NCBI GenBank assembly: GCA_022478985.1
Contig: JAKSZP010006732.1
Coordinates: 1-64,000 of the forward strand
Origin: Massospora cicadina
Lineage: Eukaryota > Entomophthoromycota > Entomophthoromycetes > Entomophthorales > Entomophthoraceae
DNA: 64,000 nucleotides
Reading direction: 5' to 3'
The notes under the pieces are model-generated. The model was given only the letters and a program-made list of their open reading frames with translations, was not told where the DNA came from and made no database searches. Below, piece after piece: positions 45,114 through 55,709 of the stretch. The stretch's first letter is position 1, and the number at the start of each line of letters is the position of its first letter. The translations under genes and the position numbers were made by a program.

Positions 45114-45300
45114 TCATGGATAAGGCGCCGGAATGGGAGGTGAAGATAGTAACCTCCCGTTGGGTAAGAAGAAGACTATGGCATCTTGTATCCTGGAAGA
45201 AATTTGATTCAGCGGATAACAGTTGGTTCCCAATTTGTAACTGCGCCCATTCCCAAGATCTAGTTGAAGTAAACCACGAGTGTTTCCCTTAGGCTGCAGT
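45114..45300 (+). pseudogene. G2 (plus) chromodomain
   Basis: In one frame, 45118-45290 reads DKAPEWEVKIVTSRWVRRRL, then WHLVSWKKFDSADNSWFPIC. This matches the chromodomain plan (WEVE.IL..R...G.L.YLV.WKGF....SWEP). The aromatic and acidic turns are kept and the final WEP reads WFP. It defines G2 as a chromovirus. Confidence 0.8.
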
Positions 45301-45390
45301 TTCAAGTCCAAGCAGCCATCGCTTCCATGAAGTTAGCCCCTTCCCACAAAAACTTTTCCTTGGCGAATTTACCTGGAAGGTGGTAAGGCC

Positions 45391-45410
45391 AAAAAAGGAG
45401 GAGAGGGTAA
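45391..45410 (+). promoter_or_regulatory. G2 (plus) polypurine tract
   Basis: AAAAAAGGAGGAGAGGGTAA directly precedes the 3' LTR start TGTCATG. Confidence 0.8.
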
Positions 45411-46289
45411 TGTCATGATTACATGACTTTATTGAGGGAAATAACTGCCAAGAGAAGGCTGGATGTCAAAATTCTAAAAATTTAAGCTGTAGGACCTCCA
45501 TGACTTAAAGCACATCTTGGAGCAACGCTGAGTGCAGTCCAGATATGCTCATGTTGGTCCAGGGGAAGTGAGTGATGCTTAGCTATGTGATATGGCTGTG
45601 ACGTTAAAATGGACAATTTACCTTCTTAACAACAATGGTTTGGTTTCTTAGAAAACGGGGGTCCAAAACCCATTTATTTCAACAATTCCAAATCAAGAAA
45701 ATCAGTGTTCAATCAATTACTTTATTTCATTTTATTGTGAGCTACAGTACCCTGGCTGATGGTGTGGTGCGTCAATTGGTTTGTTTAGGCTTGGAAACAT
45801 TTCCCTGTATGATGACTACCCTCCTCTTGTTTAGCGTATGGTTCTCAATAACAACTTTCCTGATTGATCATCTTCCTTTTCAATAAAAACCTGTTAGTTT
45901 ATGTTAGTAATATGTAATTTGGGCAAACCTGTGCGCAGACCTCTTTGGAGAGTTCTCTAAATACATCAGCCATTTTATTTGCACAAAAGTAACTACCCAT
46001 ATAAAACACTGCTGGGCCGCACTGGTCCCCTCCAGATTGAGGCATCCAAGCACCCCAACCAAGATTATCATGTAGATATTGACTCCCCTTTGTTGTCCAC
46101 CCAATTCTTATTGTTTTTTTGCTATCTATTAATATACCACGTTGTACATCCTTGCCCTATTTAATTTTAGCTCCAGCAACCTTTGCGGGGCTATGCTCCC
46201 CATAATACTGATGACTAGTTCCCTGGCGGTGTGACTATGTACCGCTCACCACCTCACTGGGAAAGGGAGTTATAAACACTCTCCTGTCA
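45411..46289 (+). repeat. G2 (plus) 3' LTR
   Basis: Begins TGTCATGATTACATGAC and ends CTCCTGTCA. A near copy of 40310-41179, with visible substitutions and a few small indels. Confidence 0.85.
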
Positions 46290-49200
46290 ATATGGATGCA
46301 TCACTGAAAATTGAACTTTCCATCCAGACTCCTCTTTTATTTTATTTTTTAATCAATTCCCTTAAGTGGTTTAATGCTATATGTAACATATAAAACTCCT
46401 ATTGCAAACCAAAATAAAGACATGCTGAATTAACTATATTTCTCTCATTAGTGCTTTAATTTAATAATTTTTTTACCAATCTTATATAGGACGGGTAGTC
46501 TAGATGACATGATCTAAGAATGACTTATACCCTCAAAAATAAATAATATAATTGTTGTGAATCTTTGAATGCTACAATTATTGACAGTTGTGTTTCTAGA
46601 TTATAAAAATACAGAGACACAAAAATGAAAGCCTTATAGGATTAACTTACATAGAGGGCTCATCTAACGCTTAAAAATATCTTCACTAATCTGATTGCAC
46701 CATGTAATACTTTCTGAATTATAAATTAATTTATTGGGAGCACAATCAAAATGTTGAAGAATTATTTAGATGTAAATTCTCCCTTGGTCACACTCTATAA
46801 TTAAAAAATTCCAATGAAGATCCCAAAAATCTTGCTGACTAACCTGGATCCACATTAAAGGAGTTTGAGACTTGCTTTGAGGATTTATAAACCCAAAAGA
46901 AAGTGACAGCCACGAAAGTGCATCCAACATGAACAAGAACTCTAGTAAATTTTATATGAATCCAGTGCTCTCCCAATGATCTTTAGTCAAGTGAGAATTA
47001 ATTCCACTATATCATGTATTTTTTACATCCAGCGCTTTACTATATTGTACATATACTAGGATTTTAAAATGAGAAAAACTCCATCACCATGCCAATAACC
47101 AAAAGGCCTTATGGAAGGCCTATGAGCAGGTATATAATTTAGCATCTTTAAGTATAATGACGTCCGCCAAACAATCAATTTTATTTAATTCCTATGCTAT
47201 TCAATTACATAACCAAATGTGGACTATAAAATCTGGATTCACAAATATGTGGAGAAAGCTATTTAACTCTTAAGGATATTACAGAAACTGATGAAAGGAC
47301 CAAGAAATTTAAAAAAAGTTCCTGCCTAAGAGCTGTGATGACAAGACACTAAAGCCTTTTGTGAATAGCGGCCCATGATTCTAATATCCATTATAATGAT
47401 AAGAGTAGATAAAACTTCTTAAATCCTAATGAGAGCTCACCCCAAAGCTAAAAAATGAGCTGAAAGCACATTAAACCTCTGTGACTTAATCAATATTTTA
47501 AAATATTACTTCCTGAGAACCCTTGTTGAGCATGATTGGCATCATGTGCAGCTCAGATGTCTACTGAATCCATTGTCAAGTGACTTAACAGAATGGAGAT
47601 CAATAGAGAGGAATATCAATTAGTTAAGAAGAAATTAATCAAATCTATTTTTGCATCAAAGATGGTGAGCGATTCTGGATTGCTCTCAAAGTAGATCTGA
47701 AAGCCAAGACTGACAAGCCTCCTCAGAGCTATAATGGTAAAAGATAAAGAAGGCTTAAATTTGTAGATTGTAGTATTAGAGAATGGTAAAAAAAATTATA
47801 AAAACTTACCCCTCATCTGCTCCATGACAGATTCATAATACTGACAACATTTTATAATACATGGAGAATAACAAAAATGTTCTAAAAAGATAAACTCTAT
47901 GCGCTGGATGTAACACCAAGATTTCTCTAATGAAAAGGAGCTGCATCTCTATCTCTACAGTATCAAACATGTTGACTAACTTATTTAGTTGAGAAGAGCG
48001 AAACATGTACCAAAATTACTACATTTGAAGCTCAAAGAGTACACGTTACTACAGGATTGGAAGACAATGCTCTAAGCCTACTTTAAAGGACAACTCTTCA
48101 CTTTGAAAACAGGTATCACATTTTTCCTCAATGTTTAAAATTTACAATGGATGGTGAGACTAATCATCAAAAGGTTAAGCATATTTTTCTTATTTAAGCC
48201 TTATGGCTTAGAAGGTTATGATACCTGATATAGACGACCTGATACTTGCTTTGAAGTATACAAAGAACTTATTAAAAAATCCAGATCAAAAAGATCTTAA
48301 GTATGAAAAACAGGATTCTATGAGGATTGCGCTGTGCCAAAAAGAAACTACCCAAATTTGCGGATCTCTTCTAAATTGAGGCTTAAACGCTGAAGACCTC
48401 ATGGATGCTTACGTTGGACAAAGCCTTATATGCCATTATTGATGGTTTGCATAGTAATCCTGGCCTAGCCATTCACGTCACATCTATCAAAAATATTAAT
48501 TTTATTTTAAACAACAGAAGCCCTGCTTGATGTGCTCAATATACATAAACCTAAGACCTTCTGAATGGCTTCCACCTAATTCAGAGTGTATATTGTGAAA
48601 GAAGCTAATTTTAAGGGAGTAGATAATCTCAAATCTAACTACTGCAAAAAGAACAAACACACTGAAGACATGCGTTTCAGGAAAACCCCCTCGCTTTCCA
48701 TTAGGGGAAGGGGGTTTGGCTTAGGATACAAAAACCTTTTTGTCCGATCACCCTAAAGTACCTGAAAAAATTGCCACCTTTTTAATTTTGTTTTCAAAAT
48801 AAAAGATTTTAGCGACAACCTTGAAGGGGGTTACAAGAAAACATGTTATTTTTTCCAATATATACATGCTTATTAGGCGTTCTAGTTTCCTTAATGCATA
48901 AAATAATGCTTACAGCCAGGTTCAGAGAGCACTTATTCAGATAATCTATTGAGTGACCAAAAATAATTGATATGACCAATGATGATGATCAGTGCCTTGC
49001 CTAATAATCCAACACATCTTTAGGGTGCAAATTTAATGAAGACTAATTAGGATTTATCCAGAGAATTCCTGAAAGCTAGATGCAACTTTGTGCTTTAGGA
49101 GGCTTAGTCCCCCTCAAAGTTTGGAGGAACTACTACAAAAGTTCAATTAGTAATTTAGAAGGTTAAAGTAAAGGCTATCTTGGATACAGGATCCACAATT

Positions 49201-49694
49201 AACGGTTTCCCATCATATATCATCTAAAAGATCAAATTTTCCCTTGACGTCAATTACACCTAAGAGTATAACACAACAAATCCAAACAATACCTCAGCAA
49301 TAGGTTCATACTCCTCTGCAATTTTTTACATATTCTAAACATTTTTACAGCTCCTGGTGATGCCCTAGACAATAGCTAAGATAATATACTTATTTGGACG
49401 CAGCTTATGATTGAATATGAATGAGTCAATAATCTAAAAGAAGATTATTTATTACTCCTGAGCTATGAAGTTCCTCTTGTACTAGATAATAAAGCGCTCA
49501 GAAAGAAGGAATACTATTGTCAAATTAAGAGAACTGTTTTCTATTTAACTTTATAATATTCTACCTCTGCAAAAAATAAAGGAAAGGTCTCCAACACAGT
49601 AAATGCAGCAGAAGGCATAACTTTTTATTATACCAATAGGTAAATATTAAACCAGAACAAAAAGTGATTATACCAACAAAACCCTAAAGTTATC
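46290..49694 (+). pseudogene. E5 gypsy gag/protease remnant, part 1
   Basis: AT-rich and riddled with stops. The one firm landmark is KVKAILDTGSTINGFPSYI (49162-49220), a retroelement aspartic protease active site with DTG intact. Upstream, 47940-48660 gives short runs such as KLLHLKLKEYTLLQDWKTML and LLDVLNIHKPKTF that could come from gag, but I cannot prove it. The region is cut at 49694 by B5. E5 may belong to the same lineage as E4; the two carry non-overlapping parts, so I cannot compare them. Confidence 0.45.
49678..49694. repeat. Target-site duplication of B5, left copy
   Basis: AAAACCCTAAAGTTATC, identical to 51626-51642. Confidence 0.92.
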
Positions 49695-51625
49695 ATCATT
49701 AACTCTCTTTCCACTCACCGTAACTTTCCAAGCCAAATTACAAAAATTTATAAGATTATATAAAATTTGCCCATAGTAGTTTCAAACTGATGTCCTTAGA
49801 TTCTCTGCTGGCTGCTCCAGCGTGGTGCAGCGGCAAAACTCCCCTGCCATTTTCCGTTCAGTAGGAAAACGCGCTAGGACTGGTTCATCCAGTCATTCCA
49901 AACCTATGGGCCGATTTGTTCCGCCCAAGGACATGGACACACCTTGCTCATACCCAAGAAGTACCACGCTACCCCTAGTGCTCCCCCAGAGCAACATTCG
50001 CTACAGCCTAAGGGTCAAATATGGGAAACTATTCCCATACCACGATCAAGCCATTATCAAAATGGCACAGGTGGTAATGACACCTGCCATCTTTATCGAT
50101 TTATGCCCCTACAAGGGTTATTTTGACCTCGGCTTGACCTGTGAAGCTGACACTGCCAATGCAGCAACAGTACCCCTGGTATTGCAGGGCACCCCTCTCC
50201 CCACAACTTGGACTCAGCTCCCAGCGGACACCACTTTGGTGGTCCAGTTTGCTGGCCTGCCCACCCACCTCCCCCCTGAAGTGCTCCATCAGGAGCTGAT
50301 AGACAGTTTGGCAGCCTATGGCTCCAACCCCATCTTACAATTTGTGGTCCCAAATGGGGCCACACAACTTTCTGGGCCTCAGGCATCTGCCCCAATAAGC
50401 CCTGAATTTAGTAAAATTGTGGTGGCAATTCCGCCATGCACCATTATTCCCTCAGCGCCTAGCCATCTGTATTGGGCCCGCGTCAAGGGCGGGTGAACGA
50501 TCTGTCCATCATGTTTCAAGTTAGACCACTCAAAATGAAAGTGCTTCTACTCAACCTCTTAAAATGGATCGGATGACTCATCTGCTGACCTCCAATCTGC
50601 TGCCCACCCTGTACAATTTCAGGTATGGGGAACAATCCTACCTCCTCCCCCAAAGCCTGTTGCTGCAGCTAAACCTGCAGCCACCAATCAACCTCATCCT
50701 CTCCACAATGCCATAAATAATTACTCCAATCAAGTATCAGATCTGATCTCAGTCTGATCCCATTCTTCTGCAAATGAAATGAACAAACCTAAACCATATG
50801 CTAATTCCCCAATCCAAATCAACCAAAACCCATGGGGATTATAGATGAAATTGACAAATCAGGTATTGTTGTTGATGAACCGTTGCTGCAAGTCAACAGG
50901 TTCTGTAATGCAGAATGGGATGCAAAATCCTTGCCTCAGAAATATGCCCCACAACCTAACGGCAAACCATTCTACAGCGACCACCAGCTTGCAGTAGAAG
51001 CAGTCGCCACATTGATTGCCGTCTGCTCCACAAAGCTGCCACCAAATCTGAGGCTTCACTCGTTAGAGGAATCTCACCTCCTGTTATCCCTCAAGGATCT
51101 TACTACACAAATTAAGATTAATATAAAAACTTTACACAAAAACGTCACTGAAGCCATCCAGAACGTAGTAACAGTAGCATGGAATCCAAAAGCTAAGATT
51201 ACCTGAAATAACATAGCCATGGTCATTCAATTCCCAGACGCCCGCCTCAAAGCTAAAGACACTATGGCCAAATACATCGTTGCCATCATGATAATTGCAA
51301 CTATTTGGAAGTTTCAGTCATCAAGAATATCGAACCCCATACCGCTGATGCCCCCATACCCTTACTATTTGCCTTAACATGCACCCCTACTCTGGGATGA
51401 GATGGATGCATCTTAAATTGAGCCCCCCGATCCCCCCTCCCCATCCACCATGGAGGGATAAGCGGTCTCCACTGCCCACCTAGTTGTATATTTTGATAGG
51501 TATGATTTAATTGATCCGTTCATTGTGAGCGTTTTGTTTGAATTGTTTTTATTTTTTATTATGATATTTAGTTTTAGTTTGGTAATGTCCATCCCCTGGT
51601 TGGCTTACCTCAGTTAAATAAAAAT
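49695..51625 (+). mobile_element. B5, full-length half-LINE (1.93 kb), plus strand
   Basis: Bounded by perfect 17-bp duplications. Leader 49695-49789. One long ORF region 49790-51461. 3' UTR 51462-51625, ending ATGTCCATCCCCTGGTTGGC, TTACCTCAGTTAAATAAAAA. There is no poly-A run longer than a few bases and no LTR or terminal inverted repeat. The size matches B4 (1.92 kb). The duplication length and A/T-rich tail are those of target-primed reverse transcription, so B is a non-LTR retroelement even though it encodes no RT. Confidence 0.9.
49790..51461 (+). pseudogene. B5 ORF: ORF1-like protein (~545 codons) with CCHC knuckle
   Basis: The main frame runs 49822-51461 with a stop at 50494, two further stops near 50536-50560, one near 50748 and a 1-bp deletion near 50843. 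Residues ~55-80 hold RYSLRVKYGKLFPYHDQAII, then YKGYFDLGLTCEAD. Residues ~135-165 hold VQFAGLPTHLPPEVLHQELI, DSLAAYG, which resembles LTFNFLPTTVKRDILDQHLK, DGLAIYG in LINE-A ORF1. At 50503-50543 is CPSCFKLDHSK-stop-KC, a CX2CX4HX4C knuckle. A Pro/Ala linker follows, and then a C-terminal domain (LLDEID, EWDAK, LPQKYAPQPN, LHKNVTEAIQNVV). The last is not present in LINE-A ORF1 as far as I can see. The protein ends PPSPSTMEG. Probable role is RNA binding. Confidence 0.8.
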
Positions 51626-51642
51626 AAAACCCTAAAGTTATC
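51626..51642. repeat. Target-site duplication of B5, right copy
   Basis: AAAACCCTAAAGTTATC, identical to 49678-49694. Confidence 0.92.
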
Positions 51643-51983
51643 CCTTATACTGCTTGCTACATATCACTATTGTCATTGGATCAGTTGTTTAAAATCAAGA
51701 GTTTTCCAGGAGACCTTGTCCAGCTTATCGTTGGCCTATTGAGCTACTAATTGGGAATACAACCAACAATGAAATCCTAATTAAGAAAAATCAAAAAAAT
51801 GGGAAAGGTCTATTTCTTTTTCATTATTTATATTGATAAGGTAAATATACTGGCACTTACCTAAATTTTAGCCTACCCGCCATCATTAAATTTGCTCTAT
51901 CTCTCAAGTCCAAAAATCTGATAAGGTAAACTAAGAGGAACTTGATAAAGTACATCAATTACCTAAAGATTATTAAGGTGTTT
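51643..51983 (+). pseudogene. E5 continuation between B5 and LINE A2
   Basis: Continues the AT-rich E5 sequence after B5. No protein motif is readable. It ends where A2 inserted. Confidence 0.3.
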
Positions 51984-51995
51984 TACATATCTTTA
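51984..51995. repeat. Target-site duplication of LINE A2, left copy
   Basis: TACATATCTTTA, identical to 57272-57283. Confidence 0.8.
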
Positions 51996-52091
51996 AATAC
52001 TTTTCTTTCTCGTTGCAAACACTTTTGCAACCTATTCAATTCAAGACTAAATCTAGTTGATAAATCTCACAGAGGAGATTAGTCTGCGCCC

Positions 52092-53310
52092 ATGTCAGGG
52101 AGCAGTTGGGCAAGCAAGATAAGAGGAGCAGGCGGAAGGCCCGCGGCCTCCAACGTTTGAAAACGCCCTGGAGAATCTGGCAGAATAGACAAAATTCTCA
52201 AAAAACCGGCGGTCACAATTTCCCCTGGAGATACTCGCGTGGCAAGCATGATGCAACCAGTACATCAACACGCCACACTCCCAGCCACTTTTGTCGGTGG
52301 AATTCAGAGTCTGTGTGTATCTGGACATCCAAAAAACGGCCTTATGGGAAAAATTTTGTGAAGATGTACACAAAATTTTCCTGACCGTGGTATATGTTGC
52401 AACTCACTCCATGTTGCGCGGTTGGCTGGACCTAGGTTTCAAAAGCAAAATAGCAGCAGATGAGGCTGCAGTGGTGCGCATAGTGGTCAACCTCCCCAAA
52501 GGGCAATGGGTTGTCGAAACCAAACGCACCAGAGGGACAAAATCAAACCAAATTTTACTCACGTTTAACTTTTTGCCTACTACGGTAAAACGTGACATTT
52601 TGGATCAACACCTGAAAGATGGTCTCGCCATATATGGCGAAATACAATCTTTTGAAATGCAACGTTTCACGCTGATGCCACACCTGTGCACCAGCAAAGC
52701 CATCGCAGTTCTGACCCCAACTGAGGAGATTGCAAAGGACCTAACCCAGATCCCGCACTCCACTTTTATTGATATTGCAGGGCATACCACCCACCCATTC
52801 CGGGTAACCGTGGACAGCGCGCCCCCATTTGCACCCACTGTGATGCGTTTGGCCATAAGGCGCATGCATGCCCCATCAAGGAGGGCGTCACATTCCAAGA
52901 GCACCCCTCAGCAGCCATGGCCAGCGGAGAGGAGCACTACAAACCAACCGCAAGCACCAAGGAGGCTTTCCCATGGGGAGCACAAGGCTGCTACATATTG
53001 GTAAAGCCCATCTCCCCGCAGGAGTGGAAGAAGGCCAAGCAGGCCCATAGGGCCACGGCCAAGGAAGTGGCCAAGGCCACCACCGCCATCCCACACTCAC
53101 AATGCCAGGAGGACATGGAGACCTTCGCGGTGGAAGCAACTCGGGAATCCATTAACCAATCAGATTGGGAGGCCCATGCCAAGTGGGCCACTCAATCCGA
53201 GGATCCAATGGGAGATTCAATCTCACCCAATCGCTGTACCCAAGCTCTGGTTGAAACTGAAGAGGGGCCTATCCCAACTGAAAAAATTTTTTGACCCACT
53301 CGACGGTGCA
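52092..53310 (+). pseudogene. LINE A2 ORF1, CCHC protein
   Basis: ATG at 52092 (MSGSSWASK) with an early stop. 52291-53004 is open and carries WEKFCEDVHKIFLTVVYVAT, ETKRTRGTKSNQILLTFNFL and LKDGLAIYGEIQSFEMQRFT. The zinc knuckle CTHCDAFGHKAHAC (52832-52873, CX2CX4HX4C) lies one frame over, separated by an indel in the C-run GCGCCCCCA (52819-52827). 52917-53294 (open) is the Ala/Lys/Glu-rich C-terminal region. A3 keeps the knuckle in frame. Expected role: coating LINE RNA in a ribonucleoprotein. Confidence 0.85.
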
Positions 53311-53533
53311 CCAAACTCATCTGCACCACAAAAAATTTGTCCGACGTCGAGAAAACAAAAAGCAAAGGTTAAAGCCAACGCGACTCCTTCTGCAAAAATT
53401 AACAAAAACCCTGATAGCATTGCTGCTAACACCCACGCTGCTGTGAAAGCCCGTGGGGACCTTGAAGAGGCTGGTGGGCCCAGGGCCCACCCCTCACACC
53501 TAAGGTGTGATGGGGGAAACCTTCACTTTAGGG

Positions 53534-54700
53534 ATGTTGAATATCGCTGGACTCAAGGCCTCCCCGTCCTGGGCTAGGAAACTGAGTTTTTTACAACACA
53601 ATTTACTCATGGATATCCTGGCCATCCAGGAGTCCCACTGTCCACAAGGTTCCGAGGACGCTTGAAAAACAATGCTCCTCCCATCCCTATCCTTTTGGTC
53701 AAAGCACTGAGGGGTGCTAATTTGGAAATATAATTTTTTCATATTCACATCCTCAGAAACATTCCTAAATGGCTGAGTGCTCATCGTCACCTTCTTGTGG
53801 GCTGACGTTGCACACGCAATTGTCAACATCTATGCCCCAAACGGTGCACACAAGCGTTAGGAATTTTTCTCGTCAGGTAAATCCCTCCCACTACCCCCTG
53901 ATTTTTTTTAGTTGGTGACATGAACTGTTGGCTAACCTCACCAATGGACTGGTGGCCTTCCTCACCCCACGCCCCACAGGGTCACGTAGAACTATGCGTT
54001 CTAAAAGCCACCCTTGGGTTAATGGATGCACTGCTGCGACACGCCCCACTGCTCAAAAACATGACGCATCCCCACGTCCACAACGGCCAATCAAGGTCCA
54101 TGACCTGCATCGACCTTATTCTAATGCTAGCGAAATTCCAACCCCACATCTCCCACTTCAAAACAATGAAAATGGAATTCTCTGACCACCAACTGGTCTC
54201 GATAACCTACCACTTACCCGTCACAGTTGCAAAGGCCCCACATTGGTGCAAAATTCGCCCCCCGAGCTCGCATTGCCAGGATTACCCACGTGGGTGGAAG
54301 AGGCAACTTTGGCAAAATCATTTGTTTCACCGTTTTGTGCGGACCCCATTTCCACATGGGCAACTTTCAAAGAGTACACCATCCGCCACTATTGCCATCT
54401 CTCCTCCAGACGCTCACGAGCCACAACAGCGGTTATCTCACGCGCTCTGGTGGAATTGGCCCACTTGGAGTCCAACATTCCAGCCACAGGATATAGCCCT
54501 GCATGGGGCCGGAAGTGGGCGGAGGCAGCCGCCCACCTCAACGCGCTCAAAAGGCAAAACAAACATTGGGTTTGTGTTCAGTACAGGGGCAATTTGCATC
54601 ACAAAAGGCTAAAAGTGCACTGCACATTTTTTTAAAAAAAATTTGTACCACACCAGAGTGTGGCCTACACACAGGTGCAAAGATCGGATGATTCCATTGC
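53534..54700 (+). pseudogene. LINE A2 ORF2 part 1, APE endonuclease
   Basis: ATG at 53534 opens MLNIAGLKASPS. Blocks of the exonuclease-endonuclease-phosphatase fold: LNIAG (Asn), ILAIQESH (53617-53640, catalytic Glu), VNIYAPNG (53822-53846), VGDMNCW (53913-53933; usual GDFN), CIDLILML (54108-54130; usual SRIDYI) and FSDHQLVS (54178-54201, catalytic His). Several in-frame stops interrupt 53650-53900. 53920-54612 is one open frame that includes the second half of the domain. APE nicks the genomic target to prime reverse transcription. Confidence 0.85.
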
Positions 54701-55709
54701 AGATACGCCAGCTGAAGTGGCAATCAAAACACAAAAGTATTACTCCAAGTTGTACTGATCCAATCCAATTCAGCTGGCTGAAGTGGCGGAATTTCTCAAC
54801 CAAGCCCACATCTGCACCATTTTCTGATACCCAGAAATAATGAATTTGATTACTCTGAATAAATTTTGGAAAGCCATTCGCGGTGCGCCAAACTGAAAAT
54901 GCCCAGGCCCAGATGGCATTCCATATGAGTTCTACAAAAAAATTTTCAAATATATATCCCCATTGCTGCTAGCCTCACTTAATTAAAGCCTGTTGGAAAC
55001 GCGCCTCCTACCAGGAGGACATGAGGCCTTTACTGTCACACTCTTCAAGAAAGGGGATAAGCTTGACTTAGCCAACTGGCGCCCCATTTCTCTAACAAAC
55101 ACAGACACCAAAATTTTAACAAAAATCATGGCTAACCGTTTAGGGACTGTAGCATCTGCCACCATCTCCTCAGAACAATTCGGTTTCATCCCCAGAAGGT
55201 CGATTTGGGATAATGTGCACTCCGTGGCTAATGCATGTCAGTCCACAGCCTCTGGGGCACTGGTATTCTTGGACCAACAAAAGGCCTACGATAGAGTAAA
55301 CTGGGAATACCTCAGGGCCTGCCTCCATCAATTCCGCTTACCCCCTCGCTTCATCAACTGGGTGATGCTGCTCATGGAATCTGCAACAATGGCAGTACGT
55401 GGCCCAGGCTTCCTAACAGAAGTAGTCCGCCCTCAAAGGGGCCTGCGACAAGGGGACCCCCTGAGCCCACTCTTATACAACTTCAGCCTTGACCCACTAC
55501 TGCGAAATGTGAATGCCCAACTCACTGGGGTCCATGTGCCAGGCCAAACCCCTGTCAAGATGATGGCATTTGCAGATGATTGCGTGGTGGGGGTGTCTAA
55601 TAACAAAGATGCATGCGCGCTTATAGCCCTCATCCAGGAATATTCCCGGGTAAGCAATGCGGCACTGAACGCCTCCAAAACTGAAATCATCCTCCTTGGT
55701 CGGTTTTAG
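54701..55709 (+). pseudogene. LINE A2 ORF2 part 2, reverse transcriptase
   Basis: Near 54895-54930 KCPGPDGIPYEFY (motif 0). 54993-55709 is open and complete for motifs 1 to 7: FKKGDKLDLANWRPISLTNT; EQFGFIPRRSIWDNV; LVFLDQQKAYDRV (motif A, first catalytic Asp); RGLRQGDPLSPLLYNFSLDP (motif B); AFADDCVVG with FADD at 55569-55580 (motif C); ASKTEIILLG (motif D/E). All catalytic residues are present. Wording such as NWRPISL...T.TKILTK and QGDPLSP is L1-like. Confidence 0.9.

Larger units (their letters stand above)
40310..46289 (+). mobile_element. G2 chromovirus, plus strand, two LTRs (5.98 kb)
   Basis: LTRs 40310-41179 and 45411-46289 match along their length. In between, in order, lie gag remnant, protease, RT, RNase H, integrase, chromodomain and a purine tract. 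Several frames are still open for 60-100 codons. It is homologous to the minus-strand G2 at 13396-26898. I could not identify a convincing target duplication. Confidence 0.85.

Noticed and set aside
52888..53139. Minus-strand Pro/Trp-rich frames
   Set aside because: Antisense shadow of the Ala/Lys/Glu-rich ORF1 C-terminal region of LINE A2.
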